Shown: positions 7,800 through 15,618 of the stretch, piece after piece
How positions within the stretch are numbered: the first letter of the stretch is position 1
How the letters are laid out: every line of letters starts with the position of its first letter
NCBI GenBank assembly: GCA_903907555.1
Contig: CAIVOO010000141.1
Span: 1 to 18,649, forward strand
Source of the DNA: an uncultured archaeon
Lineage (GTDB): Archaea; Nanobdellota; Nanobdellia; Woesearchaeales; CAIVOO01
DNA: 18,649 nucleotides
Reading direction: 5' to 3'
Notes under the pieces: model-generated
Told to the model about the DNA's origin: nothing
Databases searched by the model: none
Seen by the model: the letters and a program-made list of their open reading frames with translations, nothing else
Translations under genes and position numbers: made by a program

Positions 7800-8446
7800 T
7801 TTTAATGAGTAAGAGGTTCAAGGTTAGTCATGTTGAAGAGCTGCCTGATATCCTAAGACAGTTTATTGCTTTCTCAAGGACAAGCAGCAATCTTCAAGAG
7901 CGCGATAATATTTTAGGGCAGAGGATTTATCTTGAAGTTGAAAAGGTGAAGCCTGTCCGATCAGGGCTTTATGTTTCTGGGCTTGAGCATGCAGTATGCT
8001 ATGCTGCTGATTTGAAAGATTATTCTAAGATTGACCCTAGAATAGACATTTCAATGATTGCACTGCATGATAAAGAAAAAAATATTGTTTACACTTTCAG
8101 CATTGCTTTCGAAACAAGAATTGCCGACATAATGATTGCAGTCTGCACGAAGAATCTCAGGAACAATGCCTATCCTCCTGTAATGGATACAGAAATGTTG
8201 GGAAAGTATGAGCCGATGTTTCCTGCATTGCTTAAGCATGCTTCAAAACAGGGGGATACGCATGTGCTTTCAGCAGACATAAAAGCATTGAGGGAAGTTT
8301 TAGAGGGAGGAATAAAAAGCGACGGGCATGCAGTAAGAAGAGGAGCTTATTCATATTTCTTGTATGCAAGAGGCTGCAAATTCAAAAAGGATATGAACAC
8401 AGACTTGCCCCCAAGGTATGGTTTGTGGAAAAGAATGGATATGTGA
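7796..8446 (+). CDS. Unknown protein, third gene of the purine operon
   Basis: A protein of 213-216 residues that I do not recognise. The frame can open with GTG at 7796, overlapping the purQ stop as GTGA, or with ATG at 7805; the GTGAT in front of 7805 could act as a weak ribosome site, and MSKRFKV looks the more natural N-terminus. It is soluble and mixed alpha/beta, with no signal peptide or membrane segment. Visible features are a hydrophobic strand-rich middle (ISMIALHDKEKNIVYTF), two Cys flanking it (in AVCYAA and AVCTKN) and a basic aromatic C-terminus (GAYSYFLYARGCKFKK). Tight coupling to purQ suggests a role linked to purine synthesis, but the sequence gives no direct evidence. Its stop touches that of the convergent penicillin-binding protein gene. 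Confidence 0.75.
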   Translation: MILMSKRFKVSHVEELPDILRQFIAFSRTSSNLQERDNILGQRIYLEVEKVKPVRSGLYVSGLEHAVCYAADLKDYSKIDPRIDISMIALHDKEKNIVYTFSIAFETRIADIMIAVCTKNLRNNAYPPVMDTEMLGKYEPMFPALLKHASKQGDTHVLSADIKALREVLEGGIKSDGHAVRRGAYSYFLYARGCKFKKDMNTDLPPRYGLWKRMDM

Positions 8447-11400
8447 TTACTTGTTTATCTTAATTCTATAAATTCCCACAGGATTCTCTCCTGTGCAGCA
8501 AGATGGCGTCACAGTATTGTCGACTTCGCAGTTTTCCACAATGCTGCCTGTTCTCTTGTCGATAAAAATTTCTGTGTTTCCTGCGTCAAGTTCTATCGCC
8601 AGTTTGGGCGCTTCAATGGCATATTCCCCGCTGATGTTATTTGCGTATTCCTTTGCCAAATCAGCAAGTATGTGCGTGATTGCCTCGCCTGCAGTATTTC
8701 CTGCGTAAAGCCCTTTTCCGCCGAGGCGCATCTCCCTTCCGCCGAGGAAGGATACGTTGTAATACATTGCCTCATTTAATGTGATGTATGATTGTATTGG
8801 ATTTATGATGTTTGCAGCGAATCCTGTGAATGAGCCGTCCTTGTATGCATTTGATGTTCCTGTTTTTCCTCCGGCTGTCACGACAACTTTCAGAGGGCCT
8901 TGCGATGTCTGGACTGTTGCAGTGACTTTAGGATATTTGTAAGTGTTTCCAACGCATTCCAAGTCATTAATCTGCGCAGCTGTTCCGCCGTGCTGCGTGA
9001 CGCTCATCAGGAGCTGTGCAACTGCCTCGCTTGTGCTCTGCTTTATTCCTGTATCGACGCACTGGGGCTTTGCCTTATAGATTACTTTTCCATCTTTTAC
9101 TATGCTGTCAATTATATGCGGCTTGCAGAGCTTTCCTGTCATTATTGCGCTGTAAGCAAGCGCAAATTCCATAGGGGTTTCTTCCATGCCAAGCACGATT
9201 GAAGAGCTAATGTCTTGCAATGAATACCTTTTGATGCTCTCTATTCCAATTTTCAGTGCGAAATCATAAACAGCTCTCTTTACAAGCTCTAATTTGAAAT
9301 TTGGGTGGTTCATGATGGCTTCAAGAGACATATTGTCAATTGAGCCTGCGCTGTTCATTGTTTCTATTATGCTGTTAATCTCGCTTATGGACATCTGGTC
9401 ATCAATCTTGACATTGTATGGATTTGTGAGCTGATCCATCGAAGGCATACTTGATGCGCTTACTTGCGAGAATTCTGCTGATGGGTAATAATTATCATTG
9501 TTCTGCTTGAAATCAACTGTGTTGAATATTATGGTTCCATCCTTCTTGTTGATTAAAAGATGCTTTGCAAGCTCCTGCGGGTTATTGAGCATCTCCCTGT
9601 ACCTTCTCAAATTTTCTGTCATTACAAGATAGCTCTGGCTCATATGGTTGATTGTTGAATCAATAACTAAAATTTCAGAGAGAAGCTTCTGATGATCAGG
9701 ACTTCCTGCAACTGCTTTTGCCAGCTTATCCTCCTTTTCGATAAGCCTTTTTATTTTATTGTCAATCGATTCACGATAGCCAACACCATACTCAAATTCT
9801 TTAGATAATTTTTTCTGGGATTGGAGCATGTTGAACTTTGTGTGCTCATAAATATCATAAGAAACTGTGCTTACAACCTGCCCCTTTTCATAACGCTTGA
9901 CTTCATGGATGTTCCAGCGGATTGCAAACTTGTCCCTCATCCTCTCGTGGAACTGCCTAGGGGTTTCGCCTTCCTTCGGCGTCATGCCATACTTCTTCAT
10001 CTTCTCCATAAGTTTCTGGTCGCTTAGCTTGTCTGGCATTTTAGTATAAAGCCAAATGTTGGCAAGATTTTCAGATTTCTTTATGCCTGTAATCATCGTC
10101 ACTTCAGTGTCTGTGTTAAGATGGTCCATCACAGGCTCGTAAAGCTTGTCATCTACTACAAATGGAGTCTCATAATTATTCAGTATGTCAGTTATGCTCC
10201 AGCCAAACTCGTCAATAGCGAGCGCATTGATTATCGGCTTCGCTCCAGAGCCAGAGTTGGCTCCTTTTGCTGTGACATAATCAAGCCCTGCATTATTGTA
10301 ATAGCTTCCGACAGCGGTAAGTATGCCTCCTTCAGAATTAAGGAATATTCCTGCGAACTGCAGCGGCCTCTGGATTCTCGGCTCTAAAATGTATTTTCCA
10401 TTTTTCTCTCCGACAATCCTGAAAAATACTCTTGAATTTTTCTTCAGCTCGAATCCTGCTGATGCAAGCTTTGCCATTCCATTTGAATCAATTACTCCTT
10501 CCTTGCTTCCAATCTTGATAGAAACATAATTCTTTTCAACGTTTGAAATCGCTCCTTCGTAATCAGGCCTCTGCTCAACATCAAGGATGAAATCTTTTCC
10601 TTTCTGCTCCCTTATGCTGCAGTAAATCCTGTCGCCTTTCTTGAAATCCAGATCTTTTATTGCATCTTGGATCTTTTTATCGTCAGGCTTAAGATACATG
10701 TTTTTAGCCTTGTGCTGGGCCACAAAAGCGCCAAGCCTTTTCAAGGCATCATAATCAATAGTTCCCTGATAGTTTCCGAATCTAACCTTTATGTGGCTTT
10801 TATTTCCTTTTAGGACAACATCTTCAACAGTTGCCTGCAGGAAATCCCTTGGCCTCGGAACCTTGACTCCATTTGTTTTTTCAGCTTCCTTCCAGTAATC
10901 GTCAAGCAATATTTCCAAATCAGACATCCTTTCTGCCAAGCGGTAACGTGTGATTTTATCAAGTTTATCATCGACTGTTGTGTATATTGTTGCACCGCAG
11001 ACAGATATGTCCTCGCATCCTGCTTCTTTCATAGCTTTTTTAATATCATCGCGCTTTACTTCTTTTCTGACCATCTGCATTTCAGTTGAAGCCTCAAACC
11101 TGAATCTTCCCGGGCTGAAGCCGATGCCCTTCTCTTGAAGGTCTTTCTTCTCATTTTGATAAGTGGCTTCATCTATTGATTTCATGTCGCGCATGCTTTT
11201 CAGAACATGTCCTGTCCTTTCTACCGCGCGCTTGTATGCCTTCTCCAGCTTGTCCTTTTCAGAAACAGGGTCGTATTGAGTAGGATCATAATTGCCAGGA
11301 CCTTTTACCATTCCTACAAGGAATGCCATCTGCCTCAAGTTTAGCTCGTTAAGCTCTTTTGTGCCGAAGAAATATTCAGAAGCATAGACAATCCCTTTCT

Positions 11401-12103
11401 TGTTGCCTTCGACGTGTATGAGATTGAACCACAGCTCCATTATTTTTTCAGGACTGTACATCTCGTGAAGCATCATCGCAGCAACTGTCTCGTATGCCTT
11501 TTCAGAGTATTTTTCCCCGAGGTGTTTCTCCGAGAACTGCAGCCATTCAGGATTATGCTTGTTTTTTCCTGCTGATTCCCTTTCTTCCCTGATAAGTTGC
11601 TTTGCAAGTTGCATGTCGATTGTGCTTACTCCGCTTAATGAGCCTTTATGGCGGAGCTTGTTGTATGCAGCTCTTGCGAAACTTTCAAGACTTACTCCTG
11701 TCTCTCTCCTGAAACATATCAGAGGGCTTTTGGCGCATCCTACTAATGTGCTTGCTTTAGCTTCGTTATCTTTTCTTAATCTATCATAAGGAAAATGCTT
11801 GTCTTCCGAACCCATTGCCGCGTTTTTTAGCATGTCTGGAATCTTGTCATCAGAGATTGGTTCCCTGTGCTCTTTATCAGTGAGGGTTCCCAAGTCTGTG
11901 ACCTTGTCAGAACACTTTACTTTTGTTTCCTTGGCTGTCTTTTGCGCGATGTACTTCTCATTTAGCCATGGATAAGGATTAGAAGTGATGTACTTATATC
12001 CAGCAATGCCGCCTATTACTGTTACAACTCCGGCTACAGCTGTAGCTACTGTAGCTATTCCTGCAGCTGCTGCTACTCCCTTAAGCAATTTTTTTATGCT
12101 CAT
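8447..12103 (-). CDS. Class A penicillin-binding protein: GT51 glycosyltransferase + transpeptidase
   Basis: Predicted to polymerise lipid II-like disaccharide and cross-link peptide stems outside the membrane. A KK-flanked hydrophobic Ala/Val/Gly-rich segment (about 9-38) gives an N-in anchor. GT51 motifs: GSEDKHF with catalytic Glu100; GVSTIDMQLAKQL at 158-170; KAYE near 202-205; LHEMYSPEKIMELWFN at 212-227; and GMVKGPGNYDP near 264-274. A ~25-residue Cys-containing insert follows EDKHF. Two OB-like repeats (about 425-515 and 518-580) link to the transpeptidase, which carries QRPLQFAGIF, SGAK (Ser619, Lys622), SEN (677-679) and KTGT (1080-1083). About 250 extra, partly coiled-coil residues (~690-940) separate SEN from LGMEETPMEFALAYSAI. 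At 1218 residues it is longer than usual (~700-900). ATG at 12103 overlaps the upstream gene as ATGA, with GGAG 6 bases before. Family certain; substrate unknown. Confidence 0.93.
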   Translation of the reverse strand: MSIKKLLKGVAAAAGIATVATAVAGVVTVIGGIAGYKYITSNPYPWLNEKYIAQKTAKETKVKCSDKVTDLGTLTDKEHREPISDDKIPDMLKNAAMGSEDKHFPYDRLRKDNEAKASTLVGCAKSPLICFRRETGVSLESFARAAYNKLRHKGSLSGVSTIDMQLAKQLIREERESAGKNKHNPEWLQFSEKHLGEKYSEKAYETVAAMMLHEMYSPEKIMELWFNLIHVEGNKKGIVYASEYFFGTKELNELNLRQMAFLVGMVKGPGNYDPTQYDPVSEKDKLEKAYKRAVERTGHVLKSMRDMKSIDEATYQNEKKDLQEKGIGFSPGRFRFEASTEMQMVRKEVKRDDIKKAMKEAGCEDISVCGATIYTTVDDKLDKITRYRLAERMSDLEILLDDYWKEAEKTNGVKVPRPRDFLQATVEDVVLKGNKSHIKVRFGNYQGTIDYDALKRLGAFVAQHKAKNMYLKPDDKKIQDAIKDLDFKKGDRIYCSIREQKGKDFILDVEQRPDYEGAISNVEKNYVSIKIGSKEGVIDSNGMAKLASAGFELKKNSRVFFRIVGEKNGKYILEPRIQRPLQFAGIFLNSEGGILTAVGSYYNNAGLDYVTAKGANSGSGAKPIINALAIDEFGWSITDILNNYETPFVVDDKLYEPVMDHLNTDTEVTMITGIKKSENLANIWLYTKMPDKLSDQKLMEKMKKYGMTPKEGETPRQFHERMRDKFAIRWNIHEVKRYEKGQVVSTVSYDIYEHTKFNMLQSQKKLSKEFEYGVGYRESIDNKIKRLIEKEDKLAKAVAGSPDHQKLLSEILVIDSTINHMSQSYLVMTENLRRYREMLNNPQELAKHLLINKKDGTIIFNTVDFKQNNDNYYPSAEFSQVSASSMPSMDQLTNPYNVKIDDQMSISEINSIIETMNSAGSIDNMSLEAIMNHPNFKLELVKRAVYDFALKIGIESIKRYSLQDISSSIVLGMEETPMEFALAYSAIMTGKLCKPHIIDSIVKDGKVIYKAKPQCVDTGIKQSTSEAVAQLLMSVTQHGGTAAQINDLECVGNTYKYPKVTATVQTSQGPLKVVVTAGGKTGTSNAYKDGSFTGFAANIINPIQSYITLNEAMYYNVSFLGGREMRLGGKGLYAGNTAGEAITHILADLAKEYANNISGEYAIEAPKLAIELDAGNTEIFIDKRTGSIVENCEVDNTVTPSCCTGENPVGIYRIKINK

Positions 12104-14913
12104 GCATCGCTCCGTACGGAATGTTTCATTAAATATTTCTTTTGCATATCAGTTAATCTTGAGCCGTGCTCCTGCAATATTCTTTCACAGACTCCGTCAG
12201 TGTTGATAAACTTGCCAGACTTTACTCTTGCATACACATTTATTGCAGAATCCCTCTGCCTGTCATTGATTCTCCTGCACATTTCCTGGTATAATGATTC
12301 TTTCAGTTCATCCTGCGAAAGCAAGCCAAGCTCAAACGCATATTTTATTTTCTGATGAGGGATTGGCCTTCCTTCCTTCTTGAAATAATTATTTTCCAAA
12401 AATGTTTTCATTTCTTCTTTTGGAAGCTCTGCCGGCAAGTATTTGCTTCTAACTTCATCGACAGGTATCTTGAAATAATGCATCAACTGAAATAAAGCCA
12501 GATAATTCCTTTTTTCTCTTGAGAAATGCACAAGCGCATCTTCAAGCAAATTGTTGTCAGTGCATATCTTGATCTTCTTCATTCTCTTAGAAACCTTGTC
12601 CAGAATAACAACAGATTCCTTTGCGCTTAGTTTATCCAGATTTTGATATACCCCGTCTCTTATTCTATCATATATTTCAGAATCTGCGCAAGAGAACTTA
12701 TCCACCATATTTTTGATTAGATGCAAACTTTCAGTAGTACGGCAAAGCCTAGCGACAATCCAGTCAAGAGCAGCGTTTTTTGTTTCGGGATTTACCGATA
12801 CATTCATCCTTTCAATCTGGCTGTAAGCCCAGCTTTTAGGATCAGCAACAAATAGCTGGTCAAATGTATTTTCTGACAGGTTGTATCTTTTCACTGCATT
12901 TCCTGCCCTTGAATATTCGTCTCTCATGAGAGCTCTTTTCACATATCTTTTCGCCTGCTTTTCGCTGACAGGGCATTTTAGCTCATCCATGAAATCCAAT
13001 AATTCATCATAAGTGTGATTAAGGATATCTTCCAGCATGTCTTCAGGTATTGAATCCTGGCTTGCGAAAACTTTTCTTATGCTTTCCTTGAACTGGTTTT
13101 TCAAGTCAAATCTTATTCTTGTGGAATGAGGATTTGCATACACTTCCTGCAGCTTTTTTAGCAGGCTTGTTTTTTCTTTTTCTATCTTCTCTTCATGTAT
13201 TTTCAGGCTTTTCTGCAAATCACCAAGCTCTGCAGCTCTCTCCAAGTCTTGAAAAATTGTATTCTCTATTTTTGATACTGATTTTAAAGCATCTTCAGCT
13301 TTATTCCTGTAATATGCTGCTGAATCCTCTTCAAGCGCTTTTTTATCTTCATCGTTAAGGATGAAATCCGAAAGCAATTTTATTCGCTCATATCTCATAT
13401 ACCGCATGGTTTGGGCATGCTTAATTTGAATAGCTGAAAAATTTGGATTGTTAATCTTTTCACGGACATTGACAATTGTTCTTGCATCTTCCTCTGTATT
13501 CAAAGCCAAAAGCATTTTATCATAAATTAAACACTGCAGCCTGCCCACATCATCAGGGTTAATCCTTTGAACAATCTTCTCAGAGTCTTCAAAATGTTCT
13601 GACATTATTGCCCTCATATAAGCGCTTCTGTTGCATAATCCTTTATCTAAATGAAGCTCTTCTGAAAATTTCTGGAGTTCAGTTTCCCGACCCGAAACCA
13701 GCAAATCATAATATACACCATAAATATCATCTTGCAGGGATACGCGCACATCAACTATTCTCTCGCCGTTCTTATTGAGAACTGATGTCTGCCAACCAGA
13801 ATTTGCGATAAAATATCTTATGCCCTCATGTTGTTTTTGGACAATGTCATCATACATGTCAGATTCGCATACAGCTTCTGTGTTTTTTGTTACAACAGCA
13901 TGTCTTGTTCTGGCTGTCAGCATGTACATGCCATTGTCGATATCTTTTAATTCAATTTTACCGCCAAACTGCTTCTCAAGCCTTTCTTCCAGCTTTAGAT
14001 AATCAATCCTGTCAAGATTGCTTGGCGTCTTCAAAACTCTGAATTCCGGAGTATCATTGTTGCTCACCCAGAATCCTGTCAGCTTTCCGTTTTTCCAGCT
14101 GTTAACTAGCTTCTCATATGAAACTAAATTTTTTGTTGAGAATGAATCCTTAAGCCCTTCCTCATATACCGATTTTAGTGTCTCGTGCAGCTGCGCTGAT
14201 TGCCTAGATGCAAGGCTTTTCTTTCCTTTCTTGAAATTTTCAACTATTTCGCAGATGTATTCTGCGCATAATTTGTATGCGTCTTCGCATAGTTCTATCT
14301 TTTCTGAAAGGTCAGAATAAAGTATTGTGTTTTTCATGAAATCCTTGTGGATTCCTGGAATGAAATGAAGCAATGATTCTATTTCTGATTGTGCACCCGT
14401 GTCTGGAGTGATTATCTGCGATATCGCTTCGATGTCATGCAAGTCTTTATCTCTTGGCTGTCTCATGAATCCTGCAAGCTTTGACAGAAGCAGGAATTCA
14501 TTTGTTGGAACATAAACAGTCCTTCTCTCCCACGTGACTTTTTGTGTATAGTCTGAAGCCATCTTTTCTCCAGGAACTGAGAATACCCCGAAATAGTTTT
14601 CAGGCTCCTGATTGTCTACAGAATAAGTTAATGGAACTTCGCTTATTGAGATTACATCCAAATCATGATGCTCTCTCTTTTTGCCTGTGAGCATTTCTAT
14701 GGCCCATCCGCCAGAAACCAAATAATTGAGCTTGTCTTCTTTGTCAACTTGTTTGTTTGTTTTCAAAAGCAAGAGCAAGTCTTCTTTTGATCCACTTAGA
14801 AATTCTTGAAAGTCAGGCTGGTGCAGATGCAGTCCTATTCCTAGCTGGAGTTCCAGCCTTTGCTCTAGCCTTTGGGCTAGCACTTGACCCATTTGAAGCT
14901 TCATACGCTTCAT
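12100..14913 (-). CDS. Large protein with N-terminal nucleotidyltransferase domain, coupled to the PBP gene
   Basis: A 937-residue protein. LVSGGWAIEMLTGKKREHHDLDV (broken here as LVSGGWAIEML, 65-75, and HHDLD, 82-86) matches the aminoglycoside-2''/lincosamide nucleotidyltransferase pattern: G68-G69 of the P-loop and the metal-binding D84-x-D86. Such enzymes move an NMP from NTP to a hydroxyl. The other ~700 residues are mostly helical and unrecognised: a beta-rich patch at about 310-430, a coiled coil near 590-640, and helical repeat-like stretches to the end. No signal peptide is visible, so it is probably cytoplasmic. It overlaps the PBP start by ATGA, pointing to coordinated production and perhaps a cell-envelope role (inference). 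A TATA box centred near 14931 predicts a start near 14904, where an in-frame ATG (codon 4) would give a leaderless message; ATG at 14913 or 14892 are alternatives. Confidence 0.83.
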   Translation of the reverse strand: MKRMKLQMGQVLAQRLEQRLELQLGIGLHLHQPDFQEFLSGSKEDLLLLLKTNKQVDKEDKLNYLVSGGWAIEMLTGKKREHHDLDVISISEVPLTYSVDNQEPENYFGVFSVPGEKMASDYTQKVTWERRTVYVPTNEFLLLSKLAGFMRQPRDKDLHDIEAISQIITPDTGAQSEIESLLHFIPGIHKDFMKNTILYSDLSEKIELCEDAYKLCAEYICEIVENFKKGKKSLASRQSAQLHETLKSVYEEGLKDSFSTKNLVSYEKLVNSWKNGKLTGFWVSNNDTPEFRVLKTPSNLDRIDYLKLEERLEKQFGGKIELKDIDNGMYMLTARTRHAVVTKNTEAVCESDMYDDIVQKQHEGIRYFIANSGWQTSVLNKNGERIVDVRVSLQDDIYGVYYDLLVSGRETELQKFSEELHLDKGLCNRSAYMRAIMSEHFEDSEKIVQRINPDDVGRLQCLIYDKMLLALNTEEDARTIVNVREKINNPNFSAIQIKHAQTMRYMRYERIKLLSDFILNDEDKKALEEDSAAYYRNKAEDALKSVSKIENTIFQDLERAAELGDLQKSLKIHEEKIEKEKTSLLKKLQEVYANPHSTRIRFDLKNQFKESIRKVFASQDSIPEDMLEDILNHTYDELLDFMDELKCPVSEKQAKRYVKRALMRDEYSRAGNAVKRYNLSENTFDQLFVADPKSWAYSQIERMNVSVNPETKNAALDWIVARLCRTTESLHLIKNMVDKFSCADSEIYDRIRDGVYQNLDKLSAKESVVILDKVSKRMKKIKICTDNNLLEDALVHFSREKRNYLALFQLMHYFKIPVDEVRSKYLPAELPKEEMKTFLENNYFKKEGRPIPHQKIKYAFELGLLSQDELKESLYQEMCRRINDRQRDSAINVYARVKSGKFINTDGVCERILQEHGSRLTDMQKKYLMKHSVRSDA

Positions 14914-14927
14914 TTATAGAATGCTTA

Positions 14928-14935
14928 TTTATAAA
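14928..14935 (-). promoter_or_regulatory. TATA box of the nucleotidyltransferase-PBP pair
   Basis: The minus strand reads TTTATAAA. Its expected start, 26 bases on, coincides with the in-frame ATG at 14904, so a leaderless mRNA beginning at codon 4 is likely. Confidence 0.55.
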
Positions 14936-14967
14936 TCTTTCGTTTATTTACTACTATTAAGTAATGA

Positions 14968-15426
14968 CTAAGCTAAATGAACAAGTTCTGTATCAGCCAT
15001 AAATGCTTCTCTCTTTAGATCCTGAAGTATGAAATGCTCGTGCTTCTGGAGAACATTGTACTTGTTCAGCTCTTCTGTGAACTCGTTGAGCTCCTGCATG
15101 TTCCTGAATATTCCCTCGGCGAGAAAGTCGAAATCATTGTTTATCCTGAATACAGAATTGACGCTCCCGTGCTTCAACAAGAAGTTCATTAACTCTTCTT
15201 TCCTGCTCTTCTCGACCTTTAGGATGAAGTTCACCCTTATGTCATAGCCGAGCTTCTGGAAATCAAGGAGTGTCGTGAATCTTGTTATTATCCCGTTCTT
15301 GTAGCCGTTCAGCTTGTCGAAAATAGTGCTAACAGGCACTCCTGTGTCTTTAGAAATCTTGGTCAGGTTTGCCCTGGCGTCCTTCCTAAAATGTGCCAAC
15401 AATAATAGCTCTTTTTCTTTTAGCAT
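14968..15426 (-). CDS. AsnC/Lrp-family transcriptional regulator
   Basis: A 152-residue regulator of the feast/famine type. The N-terminal helix-turn-helix (about 4-50) includes DARANLTKISKDTGVPVSTI followed by FDKLNGYKNGIITRF. The C-terminal part (about 62-150) has the RAM-like ligand/oligomerisation fold: YDIRVNFILKV, VNSVFRINNDFDFLAEGIF, then helix and strand. These proteins usually form octamers, bind amino acids or other small effectors, and repress their own promoter. ATG at 15426 has GGGGTG 8 bases upstream. It is divergent from the 15619 operon, with palindromes and CCTGAA repeats between, so control of both sides is likely (inference). The effector is unknown. Confidence 0.88.
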   Translation of the reverse strand: MLKEKELLLLAHFRKDARANLTKISKDTGVPVSTIFDKLNGYKNGIITRFTTLLDFQKLGYDIRVNFILKVEKSRKEELMNFLLKHGSVNSVFRINNDFDFLAEGIFRNMQELNEFTEELNKYNVLQKHEHFILQDLKREAFMADTELVHLA

Positions 15427-15450
15427 TTTAAAGCCACCCCTCTGTTTTTA

Positions 15451-15487
15451 ATATATAAATAGTTCAATATTTCCCTGAAATATAAAC
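15451..15487 (-). promoter_or_regulatory. Two TATA boxes for the AsnC/Lrp gene
   Basis: The minus strand has GTTTATATTT at 15487-15478, predicting a start near 15457 and a ~30-base leader that keeps the GGGGTG site. It also has ATTTATATAT at 15460-15451, which would give an almost leaderless message. The first fits the ribosome site better. Confidence 0.5.
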
Positions 15488-15585
15488 CTTATTTCGCAAG
15501 ATTTCCTGAATGTTTCAGAAAAATCCTGAAGCATTTATAAATGTACCCCCTTAATTTCCTGTGGAAACTACGAATCTGAAACAGA
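15474..15585. promoter_or_regulatory. Cluster of CCTGAA repeats and small palindromes, probable operators
   Basis: CCTGAA occurs at 15474, 15505 and 15525. Short inverted repeats are CTGAA-TGT-TTCAG (15506-15518), TTTCC-TGT-GGAAA (15555-15567) and TCTG-AAA-CAGA (15575-15585), the last ending 3 bp before the TATA box of the 15619 operon. All share TTCCTGAA/TTCAGGAA-like cores with 3-base spacers, as expected for the dimer-binding sites of an AsnC/Lrp regulator. The link to the adjacent regulator is inference. Confidence 0.5.
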
Positions 15586-15588
15586 ACA

Positions 15589-15616
15589 TTTATATATTAT
15601 ACTCTATTTATATACC
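15589..15616 (+). promoter_or_regulatory. Tandem TATA boxes of the 15619 operon
   Basis: TTTATATATTAT at 15589-15600 is centred about 26 bases before the ATG at 15619, and no ribosome site is present, so a leaderless mRNA is predicted. A second box, ATTTATATACCC (15605-15616), is too close to drive the same start and may be accidental. A further TTTATAAAT lies at 15535-15543. Confidence 0.55.
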
Positions 15617-15618
15617 CG

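Noticed and set aside
9298..9320. HPN (residues 933-935) of the PBP as a degenerate SxN motif
   Set aside because: SEN at 677-679 lies 58 residues after the active-site serine, the normal spacing, and is followed by a family-like LANIWL, so the true SxN is intact.
12025..12080. GCT/GTAGCTAC-rich low-complexity stretch as a DNA repeat or recombination site
   Set aside because: Explained by Ala/Thr/Val codons of the PBP membrane anchor.
14820..14904. Resemblance of the Gln-rich leader to sigma-54 region I
   Set aside because: Only short composition similarity; no other sigma-54 domain follows and the context is archaeal.
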